From DAOUCV01 sp034432095 (GTDB lineage Bacteria; Chloroflexota; Dehalococcoidia; Dehalococcoidales; UBA2162): a DNA stretch of 19,816 bases. The translations under genes were made by a program, and so were the position numbers. The notes beneath the pieces are model-generated. The model was not told where the DNA came from. It did not search any database and saw only the letters and a list, made by a program, of their open reading frames with translations. Position 1 is the first letter of the stretch. Each line of letters begins with the position of its first letter. Location: positions 1 through 19,816 of the forward strand of contig DAOUCV010000028.1 of NCBI GenBank assembly GCA_034432095.1, given 5' to 3'. Positions 7,610 through 15,630 of this stretch are shown here, piece by piece.

Positions 7610-7684
7610 TCGGGGCGGGCAGATTTGAACTGCCGACCTCAGCGTCCCGAACGCTGCGCGCTAAACCGGCTGCGCTACGCCCCG
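7610..7684 (-). tRNA. tRNA-Pro (anticodon CGG)
   Basis: The minus strand folds into a full cloverleaf. The acceptor CGGGGCG pairs with CGCCCCG. The D-arm stem is GCGC/GCGC, and the anticodon stem CAGCG/CGCTG carries the loop TTCGGGA, giving anticodon CGG (plus-strand 7647-7649). The T-arm is GGCAG-TTCAAAT-CTGCC. The discriminator base is A and the CCA end is not encoded. It reads codon CCG. It has its own promoter and faces mazG with a 15-base gap. Confidence 0.95.
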
Positions 7685-7694
7685 TTTTTAAACT

Positions 7695-7723
7695 ATTATA
7701 GGCGGATTTAACCTCTACAGCAA
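7695..7723 (-). promoter_or_regulatory. tRNA-Pro promoter
   Basis: On the minus strand a perfect TATAAT (7695-7700) stands 17 bases from TTGCTG (7718-7723). The -10 ends 10 bases before the mature tRNA 5' end at 7684, so the 5' trailer would be only a few bases long. Confidence 0.65.
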
Positions 7724-7741
7724 GGGTGAGGCACAGAGAGT

Positions 7742-7820
7742 CAAAGAGGGGGCGAAGCCCCCTATTAAAAAACCACCTCCCCTTACTAAGGGGAAGGGGA
7801 TTAAGGATTTAGGGTTAGTC
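7742..7820. repeat. Intergenic GC-hairpin repeat, copy A
   Basis: A perfect short hairpin GGGGGC-GAA-GCCCCC (7748-7762) is followed by an A-rich spacer and a second hairpin CCCCTT-ACT-AAGGGG, then GGGGATTAAGGATTTAGGG. The arrangement and parts of the sequence recur near 10285-10370 and 17045-17170. It ends directly before apgM and supplies that gene's weak ribosome binding region. Confidence 0.6.
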
Positions 7821-7823
7821 AAA

Positions 7824-9014
7824 GTGAAATACTGCATTCTGATAGTTGACGGTGCTTCAGGCTTGCCGCTACCTGAGCGTGGCGGTAAGACGTGCTTGGA
7901 ACTAGCCTCCACTCCAAATCTTGATGCGATGGCGCGGGAAGGTATTCTGGGTATGGCTCGCACCATACCTACCGGGATGGAGCCTTCCAGTGCCAATGGC
8001 TGTCTTTCGGTACTGGGATATGACCCGCGGGTGTATCGTCTGGGCCGGGCAGCCATTGAAGCCAGAAGCCTGGGCATTCCTATAGGTGAGGGGGAGGTTG
8101 TTTTCCGTGGCAATCTGGTGACAGTTATGGATGGGAAAATGCAGGACTATAGCGCCGGGCATATCAGTACCGGCGAAGCCCAGCAGCTCATTCACGCTTT
8201 AAATGAAAGCCTGGGTAGTGACACGGTGCGTTTCTACCCCGGTCTCAGCTACAGGCACATTGTCAAAATAAGAGGGAGGGAGGATACTCTGCGGGCTATC
8301 TGCACCCCTCCTCATGACATACCGGGTAAGCCTATTAAAGAATTTATGCCTCGCGGTTCAGGGAGTGACCTCCTACGAGACCTGATGAAGCGCTCAGAGG
8401 AGGTGCTGCGGGAGCACCCGGTGAATTTAGCGCGGAGGTCTCGCGGGGAACTGCCGGCTAATATGTTCTGGCTGTTCTGGGGTAGCGGCAGGGAGCCGGA
8501 TATCCCCGCCTTCAAGCAGGTCTACGGGCTCGACGCGGTGGCGACATCGGCGGTTGATGTTATCCAGGGCCTGGCTCGACTGCTGGGGATGGAGGTGCTC
8601 AAGACACCGGGGGTGACGGATGGTCTGGATAATGATTTTGCCGGGCAGGTCAGCGGAGCTCTCACAGCCCTTGACGAGTACGATTTGGTGGTCATCCACA
8701 TTGAAGCGCCGGATGAGGCGGCTCATGCTGGTTCAATCGATGATAAAATAGAGGCTATCCGGAGAATTGATAGTGAGGTTGTCAGTCGGCTGAGAGCCTG
8801 GCGAGGAGATGCCATTCGGGTGCTGATTATACCCGACCATCCCACCCCGATTGCAATTCGAACCCACAGCCCTGACCCCGTTCCGTTTTTATTGTGGGGA
8901 GAGGGTTTTACCTCTAACGGAGCCAAAAGATTCACCGAGGCTGAAGCAGCCAAGACGGGCTTGTTTCTTGACCCGGGATATAATATTATGAGCAGGTTAG
9001 TGGGGAAAGGCTGA
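7824..9014 (+). CDS. Cofactor-independent phosphoglycerate mutase family / proposed homoserine kinase
   Basis: Alkaline-phosphatase-superfamily metalloenzyme of the archaeal-type (ApgM) group, 396 residues. Visible features are the first metal-binding Asp in LIVDG (D9), the probable nucleophile Ser62 within SANGCLSVLGYDP, the late metal sites IEAPDEAAHAG, and IIPDHPTPIAIRTHS near the end. A subgroup of this family has been proposed to act as homoserine kinase in bacteria lacking ThrB. The tight link to aspartokinase (stop at 9012-9014, lysC ATG at 9019) supports that role, but sequence alone cannot separate it from glycolytic phosphoglycerate mutase. The GTG start at 7824 gives the family N-terminus MKYCILIVDG; the ribosome binding site is weak (AGGG at 7811-7814). 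Confidence 0.88.
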   Translation: MKYCILIVDGASGLPLPERGGKTCLELASTPNLDAMAREGILGMARTIPTGMEPSSANGCLSVLGYDPRVYRLGRAAIEARSLGIPIGEGEVVFRGNLVTVMDGKMQDYSAGHISTGEAQQLIHALNESLGSDTVRFYPGLSYRHIVKIRGREDTLRAICTPPHDIPGKPIKEFMPRGSGSDLLRDLMKRSEEVLREHPVNLARRSRGELPANMFWLFWGSGREPDIPAFKQVYGLDAVATSAVDVIQGLARLLGMEVLKTPGVTDGLDNDFAGQVSGALTALDEYDLVVIHIEAPDEAAHAGSIDDKIEAIRRIDSEVVSRLRAWRGDAIRVLIIPDHPTPIAIRTHSPDPVPFLLWGEGFTSNGAKRFTEAEAAKTGLFLDPGYNIMSRLVGKG

Positions 9015-9018
9015 AAAT

Positions 9019-10239
9019 ATGGCACTTATTGTTCAAAAGTATGGTGGCACATCGGTGGCGGATGCGGAGAGGATTAAGAGTGTCGCCCGACGCATCGCGG
9101 CTACCAGGGATAAGGGCAATCAGGTGGTGGTAGTCGTCTCGGCGATGGGCGATACCACTGATAAGCTGATCGAGCTGGCTTACCAGGTCTCTGAGCATCC
9201 TGATAGCCGTGAACTGGATGCCCTCGTGTCTACGGGTGAGATTGTCTCCAGCACCCTGCTGGCGATGGCTCTCGAAGCTATGGGCTATGAAGCAATCAGT
9301 CTCAGCGGTGCCCAGGCGGGGATACAGACGGATGCCACTTACCGCCAAGCTCGTATTCTGAAGGTTGAAGCCAAGCGGGTGGTCCAGGAGCTGGAGAAAG
9401 GGAATATTGTTATTGTGGCTGGTTTCCAGGGGATTACTGAGGGAATGGATGTTACCACTCTGGGCAGGGGTGCCTCGGACCTCAGTGCTGTGGCTCTGGC
9501 GGCCAGCCTGGGCGCGAAGGTGTGCGAGCGTTATACCGATGTGGACGGAATTTATACGGCCGACCCGCACCTTGTTCCTGAGGCCAGGCGGCTGCCTGAG
9601 ATTAGCTATGAAGAGATGCTGGAGCTGGCGACCTATGGTTCAAAGATGATGCACCCACGGGCAATCGAGCTGGGAGAGCTATACAATATTCCCATTCTGG
9701 TAGCCTCCAGTTTCACGGATAACCCTGGGACACTAATTCATGGAGGAGTATCTATGGAGGTACGAAATAAAGTAAGGAGTATCGCCCACGACCTGGATGT
9801 GGCTAAGATAACGGTGGTTGGCGTTCCTGACCGGCCCGGTATCGCTGCTCAGCTCTTTGAACCGTTAGCCAAGGCGAATATCAGTGTTGATACTATTGTT
9901 CAGAACGCCAGTATTCAGAACATTACCGATTTGACCTTTACGGTGGCCAGAAGCCAGCTTAGTAAAGCAATGGCGGTGGTGGAACCCATCGCCAGGTCAA
10001 TCGGTGCCAGGGAATGTGTCAGCGATGCCAAGCTGGGTAAGGTTAGTATCATCGGCACTGGTATGCAGAATGCTCCTGGCTATGCCGCCCGGATGTTCCG
10101 GACACTCAGTGAGCAGAATATCAATATTCAGCTTATTTCTACTTCGGAGATACGGATAACCTGCATTATTGATGAGTCCAGGGTTAAGGATGCCGTTCGT
10201 GCCTTGCATCAGGCATTTGAACTGGATAGGGAAGAATAG
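9019..10239 (+). CDS. lysC: Aspartokinase
   Basis: Phosphorylates aspartate, the first step towards lysine, methionine and threonine. The 406-residue protein starts with the kinase signature KYGGTSV. It contains VSAMGDTTD, STGEIVS, FQGITEGMDVTTLGRGASDLSAVALAA and TDVDGIYTADP in the amino-acid kinase domain (about 1-245), then two ACT domains (about 260-400, with VGVPDRPGIAAQLF and GTGMQNAPGYAARMF) that usually bind lysine or threonine for feedback control. It is a monofunctional type with no homoserine dehydrogenase fused. It starts four bases after the upstream kinase/mutase gene, so the two form an operon. An in-frame internal start at M246 is probably used for a separate regulatory subunit. 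Confidence 0.96.
   Translation: MALIVQKYGGTSVADAERIKSVARRIAATRDKGNQVVVVVSAMGDTTDKLIELAYQVSEHPDSRELDALVSTGEIVSSTLLAMALEAMGYEAISLSGAQAGIQTDATYRQARILKVEAKRVVQELEKGNIVIVAGFQGITEGMDVTTLGRGASDLSAVALAASLGAKVCERYTDVDGIYTADPHLVPEARRLPEISYEEMLELATYGSKMMHPRAIELGELYNIPILVASSFTDNPGTLIHGGVSMEVRNKVRSIAHDLDVAKITVVGVPDRPGIAAQLFEPLAKANISVDTIVQNASIQNITDLTFTVARSQLSKAMAVVEPIARSIGARECVSDAKLGKVSIIGTGMQNAPGYAARMFRTLSEQNINIQLISTSEIRITCIIDESRVKDAVRALHQAFELDREE
9742..9756 (+). promoter_or_regulatory. Internal ribosome binding site and ATG for an aspartokinase beta subunit
   Basis: GGAGGAG at 9742-9748 lies five bases before an ATG at 9754-9756 that is in frame with lysC (codon 246). Translation from here would give a 161-residue protein holding only the two ACT domains, beginning MEVRNKVRSIAHD. 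Alpha2-beta2 aspartokinases of Bacillus subtilis and Corynebacterium make their beta subunits from an equivalent in-frame start at about codon 250. Use of this site here is inferred. Confidence 0.65.
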
Positions 10240-10284
10240 GCTTCTTTTTTCAACCCTCGCCTTGTCCTTCCAGGGACGGAGAAG

Positions 10285-10370
10285 AGATTCTGGAGAGGGG
10301 CTTATGGCCCCTCTCTCACTTAGGCCTTTGTCTTTGAAGGGTAGGGGATGGGTTACTAAATGGCTTGAAT
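10285..10370. repeat. Intergenic GC-hairpin repeat, copy B
   Basis: GAGAGGGGC (10293-10301) and GCCCCTCTC (10307-10315) form a perfect nine-base stem around TTATG. Downstream, the GGGGATGGGTTACTAAA segment resembles the end of copy C (GGGGATAGGTTGCTAAA). The hairpin could also end lysC transcription, though no T run follows. No gene is visible in the 192 bases 10240-10431. Confidence 0.5.
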
Positions 10371-10375
10371 TTTGC

Positions 10376-10404
10376 TTGTTTATTCATGACGACTGGAGTA
10401 AAAT
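10376..10404 (+). promoter_or_regulatory. Possible promoter of the TPR-gyrA unit
   Basis: TTGTTT (10376-10381) and TAAAAT (10399-10404) are 17 bases apart. The predicted start near 10411 would leave a leader of about 20 bases containing AGGAG (10421-10425), six bases before the ATG. Confidence 0.45.
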
Positions 10405-10431
10405 ATAAGATTAAATATAGAGGAGTGGAGG

Positions 10432-11259
10432 ATGTCATATCGGGAAGAAGAAAAGACAAGACTAAGACGGCAGTCCAGCAAGCAGGCTATTGCCTTGGCG
10501 ATACAAGGTCGGTGGCGGGAAGCGGTAGCGGCTAATAAGAGCCTCATCGAGAGCTTCGCTAATGACGTCGATGCCTATAACCGTCTGGGTAGAGCCTATA
10601 TGGAGCTGGGGGAGTATTCGCTGGCAAGGGAAGCCTACGAAAAAGCCTTAGAACTTGACCCTTATAATATCATTGCCAAGAAGAACCTTCAGCGTTTATC
10701 CCATTTAGGCGAAGGAGCGGTTGATGTGGGGGGCGGTTTTCAAAAAGTGGAGCCACAGCAGTTTATTGAGGAAGTGGGCAAGGCAGGTGTAGTTGAACTT
10801 CACCGGCTGGCGCCACCACAGGTACTGGCCAAATTGGTGGCGGGCAGCAGGGTAAACTTGAGGATAGATGGTTCGCGTTTGATCGTTGAGAATAGCCGAG
10901 GGGAGTATCTCGGGCAAGTCGAGCCCAAGCATGGGCAGCGGCTTATTAAGTTAATGGAGGGGGGCAATAGATATACCGCCGCTATTATCAGTTCAACGCC
11001 GGAGGCAGTAACGGTCATTATTAGAGAGGTATATCAGCACCCCAGTCAGGCAGGACGACCTTCCTTTCCTTCAAGGGGGCCTGTTGGTTTTCAGCCCTAT
11101 GTTGGCGATAGAATAGGCGATAGGATAATCAGGCGTAAGCTTGAGTATGAGGAGGCTCTGCCCGAGGAGTCTGGTTATGCTATAGTGGGCGGAGAGGATT
11201 TAGAGCTATTGTCTGAAGAACCTGGGGATATTGGTAGCGAGGTTGATATTGAGGAATAG
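10432..11259 (+). CDS. TPR-repeat protein upstream of gyrA, function unknown
   Basis: A 275-residue soluble protein with no signal peptide or membrane segment. Residues about 12-90 form two or more tetratricopeptide repeats (NRLGRAYMELGEYSLAREAYEKALELDP is partly a canonical TPR). They are followed by a beta-rich stretch, about 105-205, of alternating hydrophobic strands (VNLRIDGSRLIVEN, YTAAIISSTPEAVTVIIREV), and then a Pro/Gly-rich and strongly acidic tail ending SEVDIEE. I do not recognise the middle domain. The gene ends 15 bases before gyrA, whose ribosome binding site AGGAGG overlaps its stop codon, so the two are co-transcribed. TPRs usually mediate protein binding; a partner cannot be read from the sequence. 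Confidence 0.85.
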   Translation: MSYREEEKTRLRRQSSKQAIALAIQGRWREAVAANKSLIESFANDVDAYNRLGRAYMELGEYSLAREAYEKALELDPYNIIAKKNLQRLSHLGEGAVDVGGGFQKVEPQQFIEEVGKAGVVELHRLAPPQVLAKLVAGSRVNLRIDGSRLIVENSRGEYLGQVEPKHGQRLIKLMEGGNRYTAAIISSTPEAVTVIIREVYQHPSQAGRPSFPSRGPVGFQPYVGDRIGDRIIRRKLEYEEALPEESGYAIVGGEDLELLSEEPGDIGSEVDIEE

Positions 11260-11274
11260 GAGGTTCAACCGAGC

Positions 11275-13713
11275 ATGGTTCTAGGCAAGACCAGGCCAGT
11301 AAACATCGAAGAGGAAATGCGGAGCTCTTATCTGGACTACGCGATGAGTGTCATCATTTCCCGTGCTCTGCCTGATGTGAGGGATGGGTTGAAGCCAGTG
11401 CAGCGGCGCATTCTTTATGCGATGAATGACATGGGGATTAACCATACTGGCGCTCATAAGAAGAGTGCCCGCATTGTTGGCGAGGTGCTGGGCAAGTATC
11501 ATCCTCATAGTGATGCTCCTGTTTATGAGGCTATGGTACGCATGGCGCAGGATTTCTCAATGCGGTATGTTCTGATTGATGGGCAGGGTAATTTTGGCAG
11601 TGTGGATAATGACCCTCCCGCCGCCATGCGTTATACCGAGGCTCGCCTGACTGAGCTTGCGGAACAGATGCTGGCTGATATTGACAAGGATACGGTCGAT
11701 TTTACGCCCAACTTTGATGACAGCCTTAAGGAACCCTCCGTTTTACCCACGAAGTTGCCCAATCTGCTACTTAACGGTAGCTCCGGGATTGCGGTGGGGA
11801 TGGCAACTAATATTCCTCCTCATAATATGGGTGAGGTTTGTGATGCTATCTCCTATCTCATTGATAACCCCAAAGCCACGGTTGACGAGCTTACCCAGTT
11901 TATTAAAGGACCCGATTTCCCTACTGCCGGCATTATATTGGGTCAGGACGGGATCAAGAGTGCCTATGCCACCGGACACGGCCGGATAGTTCTTCAGGCT
12001 AAGGCTTACATAACTGACGCTCCCGAGACGGGACGCCGCCAAATAGTGGTTACTGAGCTTCCCTACCAGACAAATAAGGCGGCTCTGGTGGAAAGAATAG
12101 CCGAACTGGTGGCTGACAAGAGAATCGCCGGCATCAGCGAGATACGGGATGAGTCAGACCGTAAGGGCATACGTATTGTTATTGAGTTAAAGAGGGAAGC
12201 TCAACCCCAGACGGTGCTTAAAAACCTGTATAAACATACCGCCATGCAGTCGGCTTTCTTCGTTAATATGCTGGCTCTGGTTGATGGCCAGCCCCGGGTG
12301 ATTAGCCTTAAAGAGGCGCTCCAGAGTTATATAGATTTCCGCCGTGAGGTAATTACCCGGCGCTCCAGGTTTGAACTGAATGGAGCTAAGGCCAGGGCTC
12401 ATATCTTGGAAGGGCTAAAAATTGCGCTGGACCAGATAGATAAGGTGATTGCCACCATCCGCAAGTCCGAAACTGCCGAGAAGGCTCGCCAGAGCCTGAT
12501 GGCTGACTTTGGCTTGTCTCAGACTCAGGCGCAAGCCATTCTTGATATGCAGTTGCGCCGGCTGGCTAATCTGGAACGGCAGAAGGTATTTGAAGAGTAT
12601 ACTGAGGTCTTGAAGAACATCGCTTATCTGGAAGACCTCCTGGCTAACCCCAGAAGGGTACTTCTGCTGATAAAGGATGAAGTAACAGAACTAAAGTCTA
12701 AGTATGGCGACCCCAGACGAACCGAGATAAGTGAGCAGGGAGTGGTGGAATTCAATGAGGAAGACCTTATCCCCCATCAGAGGGTAGTGGTGACGCTCAG
12801 TAACAGGGGGTTTGTTAAAAGGGTGCCATCCCAGCTCTATGCGCTACAGCATCGGGGTGGGAAAGGTATCGTTGGTATGGTTACCAGGGAGGACGATGCC
12901 GTAAGACTCCTTGTGGTGACTGATACCCACGATAGCCTCCTGTTCTTCACCAATAGGGGCAGGGTTTTCCGCCTCAAGTGCTACGAAATCCCGGCTGGTA
13001 GCTCCAGAACGGCCAGGGGGCTGGCGGTGGTTAATCTTTTCCCGGTTGCCGAGGATGAGAAGGTGACTAGCATAGTCCCGGTAACCAATTTCAAGTCGGA
13101 TAGCTTCCTGTTGCTGGCTACTTGTCGGGGTGAGGTAAAAAAGACTTCTTTGGAACAATTCGTTGTCGTGCGCAGTAGCGGGCTTATCGCTATGGATGTG
13201 GAGGAGGGGGACGAGCTGGTGGCCGCCTGTTTAGCCACCGACCAGGACGACGTGATGATGATAACCCAAAAAGGGCAGTTGATCCGCTTCGCGGTATCCA
13301 GTCTGCGGGCCAGCTTGAGAACCAGCGGCGGAGTATGTGGTATTCGCTTGGCCCCCAATGACCGGGTAATTGGTATGGAGGTCGCCCATCCCGATGGCTT
13401 CCTTTTAGTCGTTAGTGAAAACGGCTTCGGTAAACTCACGCCGGTCAGTCGCTACCCCAGACAAAAACGGGCTGGCAAGGGGGTCAGGACATTTAGGGTT
13501 ACCGAGAAAACGGGTGAGGTGGCGGCGGCCAGAGTGACTTCTCTATCTCAGCAGGTAATGATTATCTCTGCCGATGGTATTGTTATCCGTACTCCAGCCA
13601 GAGAAAAAGACCCCAAGAAGGGGATTGCAATTCAGGGCAGGAGCACCCAGGGAGTAAGGCTGATGAAGCTTGGTGAGGGGGATAGAGTGGTTGCCGCTAC
13701 CTGTTTTGACTAG
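11275..13713 (+). CDS. gyrA: DNA gyrase subunit A
   Basis: Breakage-reunion subunit of gyrase. The 812-residue protein has the N-terminal winged-helix/tower region with catalytic Tyr120 (AAMRYTEARL). Its C-terminal beta-pinwheel carries the GyrA box QHRGGKG, which marks it as gyrase rather than topoisomerase IV. The quinolone pocket is unusual: the normal HPHGDSAVYD reads HPHSDAPVYE (S79, A81, P82, E85), changing the sites equivalent to E. coli Gly81, Ser83, Ala84 and Asp87. The ATG is 11 bases after AGGAGG (11258-11263). The 3' end overlaps the opposing radical SAM gene by 17 bases. Confidence 0.97.
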   Translation: MVLGKTRPVNIEEEMRSSYLDYAMSVIISRALPDVRDGLKPVQRRILYAMNDMGINHTGAHKKSARIVGEVLGKYHPHSDAPVYEAMVRMAQDFSMRYVLIDGQGNFGSVDNDPPAAMRYTEARLTELAEQMLADIDKDTVDFTPNFDDSLKEPSVLPTKLPNLLLNGSSGIAVGMATNIPPHNMGEVCDAISYLIDNPKATVDELTQFIKGPDFPTAGIILGQDGIKSAYATGHGRIVLQAKAYITDAPETGRRQIVVTELPYQTNKAALVERIAELVADKRIAGISEIRDESDRKGIRIVIELKREAQPQTVLKNLYKHTAMQSAFFVNMLALVDGQPRVISLKEALQSYIDFRREVITRRSRFELNGAKARAHILEGLKIALDQIDKVIATIRKSETAEKARQSLMADFGLSQTQAQAILDMQLRRLANLERQKVFEEYTEVLKNIAYLEDLLANPRRVLLLIKDEVTELKSKYGDPRRTEISEQGVVEFNEEDLIPHQRVVVTLSNRGFVKRVPSQLYALQHRGGKGIVGMVTREDDAVRLLVVTDTHDSLLFFTNRGRVFRLKCYEIPAGSSRTARGLAVVNLFPVAEDEKVTSIVPVTNFKSDSFLLLATCRGEVKKTSLEQFVVVRSSGLIAMDVEEGDELVAACLATDQDDVMMITQKGQLIRFAVSSLRASLRTSGGVCGIRLAPNDRVIGMEVAHPDGFLLVVSENGFGKLTPVSRYPRQKRAGKGVRTFRVTEKTGEVAAARVTSLSQQVMIISADGIVIRTPAREKDPKKGIAIQGRSTQGVRLMKLGEGDRVVAATCFD

Positions 13714-15553
13714 CCTTGCTATACTTTTGCTGGCAAGCTGGCTGGGAGAGTTCCAGTCCGCAGGCGTTACAGGCTTCAGTACGGCAGTCGGGAGTTTCTT
13801 TGCCTTCCAGGGAACGCCGGTATTCTCGTTTTAAGAAATCACCGGTTATGCCAACATCAATGTGAGCCCAGGGGAGCAACTCGTCCAGGGAGCGTTGTCG
13901 GTTGGCGTAGAAGCTTGGTGCAAGCCCAACCTCTTCAAAAGCGCGTAGCCAATTTTGGTATTTAAAGTGTTCACCCCAGGAATCAAAGGTGCAGCCCAGC
14001 CGCCAGGCACGATGGATGACCCGACCCAAACGCCTGTCTCCTCGTGACAACACCGCCTCAAGCAGGCTGGCTTTAGGGTCTGCCCAGGAGAGCTTGACGC
14101 CCTTTCGGCGCAACCCGTGACGAAGGAGCTCGTGCTTCGCGGTTAGCTTTTCCTCGCTTTCCTGAGCCACCCACTGGAAAGGAGTATGTGGCTTGGGCAC
14201 AAAGGTGGATAGGGTGACTCTTATCTGGGGTGTCCTCCCTTGAGCCTTTTTGCCCGATAAACGGATTTTATCGACTAGATTAATGATGCCTTCTACATCC
14301 TCCGTAGTTTCTCCGGGCAAGCCGAGCATGAAATATAGCTTGAGCCCAGTCCACCCCCGGTCAAAAGCGGCCGTAGCGGTTTCCATCAGTTCATCTTCAG
14401 AGATATTCTTATTGATGCTCCGCCGCAGTCTTTCACTGCCTGCCTCAGGGGCGAAGGTGAGCCCTGTCCTCGGGCGGGAGGGTAGCGAGTCCATCAGCTC
14501 CACCGAGAAGTTATCGGTGTAAAGGCTGGGTAGTGACAGGGCTAGATTGGGGTAGCGGTGCGATAGGCTAGCGACTAGCTCATCAATATTGGGGTAATCG
14601 CTGGTGCTCAGCGATACCAGCGAGACCTCGCTGTAGCCGCAGTTGGCAATAATCTCCCCTGTTGCCTCTAGTACCTCCTGCTGGGGCCGCTCGCGTACCG
14701 GGCGATATATCATCCCTGCCTGGCAGAAACGACAGCCGTGGCTGCAGCCCCGCTGAATCTCTATCGCCCCCCGGTCGTGGACTACTTCAATGTAGGGGAC
14801 TACCGGTCTTGTGACCGGAGGAGGTAGCCTGGTCACTATCCGCCGCTGGATGGTGGGGCTGGCTTCAGGTATGGTAGGTGTGACGCTCTTGAGCAGACCA
14901 TCGGCCTGGTATGACACCTGATAGAGGCTGGGCACATATATGCCGGGAATAGTTGCCACCTGGCGGAGTAGCTCTTCTTTGGAAGTTCTCTTGCCCTGTT
15001 TCCTCCAGTTCCTGAGGCTATCCAGCACCTCAAGCGTTACCTCTTCACCATCCCCAATGACAAAAAAGTCAATAAAGTCAGCCATTGGTTCCGGGTTGAG
15101 GGCACAGCTACCCCCGGCTATTACCAGCGGGTGGGAGTCATCCCTTTCCGAGGCTAGAACTGGAATTCTAGCCAGGTCGAGCATATTGAGTACGTTGGTA
15201 TAGGTAAGTTCATAGCCCAGGGAGAAGCCAATAACATCAAATTGATTCAGCGGATGTCTGGTTTCGAGGCTGAAGAGGGGGATACCCCCTGCCCGCATCA
15301 GTGCCTCCATATCCGGCCAGGGGGCAAAAGCCCTCTCAGCGAGGACATCAGGCTGGCTATTGAGTAGCTCATAGAGGATAGGCAGAGCCATATTGGACAT
15401 GCCTATTTCGTATAAATCAGGGTAGATGAGGACAACCCTGATAAGTGTTTTGCCCCAGTCCTTTCTTATACTGTTCCACTCCCCGCCGGTATAGCGGGCG
15501 GGCTTTTGAACCTGATGAAGGATTCTGTCAAGTTGCTTGGCTTCAATTTCCAC
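13697..15553 (-). CDS. B12-binding-type radical SAM protein (TIGR03960-like)
   Basis: The 618-residue protein has an N-terminal B12-binding-like Rossmann region (about 30-190, e.g. PDLYEIGMSN, FDVIGFSLGYELTYTN, IGDGEE), then a radical SAM core with the cluster motif C270-x3-C274-x2-C277 (RGCSHGCRFCQAG) and FAPEAGSERLRR, and a cysteine-rich C-terminus (CRTEACNACGL). This order matches the family often found fused or next to a DUF2344 protein; that partner is not visible here. The substrate is unknown, and a role in RNA or ribosome modification is only a guess from related families. The start is GTG at 15551-15553, with a perfect TATAAT six bases upstream and no Shine-Dalgarno, pointing to a leaderless mRNA. 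Confidence 0.9.
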   Translation of the reverse strand: MEIEAKQLDRILHQVQKPARYTGGEWNSIRKDWGKTLIRVVLIYPDLYEIGMSNMALPILYELLNSQPDVLAERAFAPWPDMEALMRAGGIPLFSLETRHPLNQFDVIGFSLGYELTYTNVLNMLDLARIPVLASERDDSHPLVIAGGSCALNPEPMADFIDFFVIGDGEEVTLEVLDSLRNWRKQGKRTSKEELLRQVATIPGIYVPSLYQVSYQADGLLKSVTPTIPEASPTIQRRIVTRLPPPVTRPVVPYIEVVHDRGAIEIQRGCSHGCRFCQAGMIYRPVRERPQQEVLEATGEIIANCGYSEVSLVSLSTSDYPNIDELVASLSHRYPNLALSLPSLYTDNFSVELMDSLPSRPRTGLTFAPEAGSERLRRSINKNISEDELMETATAAFDRGWTGLKLYFMLGLPGETTEDVEGIINLVDKIRLSGKKAQGRTPQIRVTLSTFVPKPHTPFQWVAQESEEKLTAKHELLRHGLRRKGVKLSWADPKASLLEAVLSRGDRRLGRVIHRAWRLGCTFDSWGEHFKYQNWLRAFEEVGLAPSFYANRQRSLDELLPWAHIDVGITGDFLKREYRRSLEGKETPDCRTEACNACGLELSQPACQQKYSKASQNR

Positions 15554-15559
15554 GTTTTC

Positions 15560-15588
15560 ATTATACTTGAAGTGGAGGAGGATGGCTA
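15560..15588 (-). promoter_or_regulatory. Radical SAM gene promoter, predicted leaderless
   Basis: On the minus strand a perfect TATAAT (15560-15565) lies 17 bases after TAGCCA (15583-15588, 4 of 6 matches). Only six bases separate the -10 from the GTG codon, so transcription is expected to start at or beside its first base. Confidence 0.55.
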
Positions 15589-15630
15589 GAAAGTCAGCCC
15601 GATATCCCTGTTAGGAGTAACAGACCACCC

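Noticed and set aside
7742..7820. Repeats as a CRISPR array
   Set aside because: Copies are kilobases apart, are hairpins of unequal sequence and have no regular spacers; no cas genes are present.
7685..7823. Riboswitch upstream of the PGM/aspartokinase operon
   Set aside because: The gap is occupied by the tRNA promoter and the repeat; no lysine or threonine leader features such as a leader peptide or T-box were seen.
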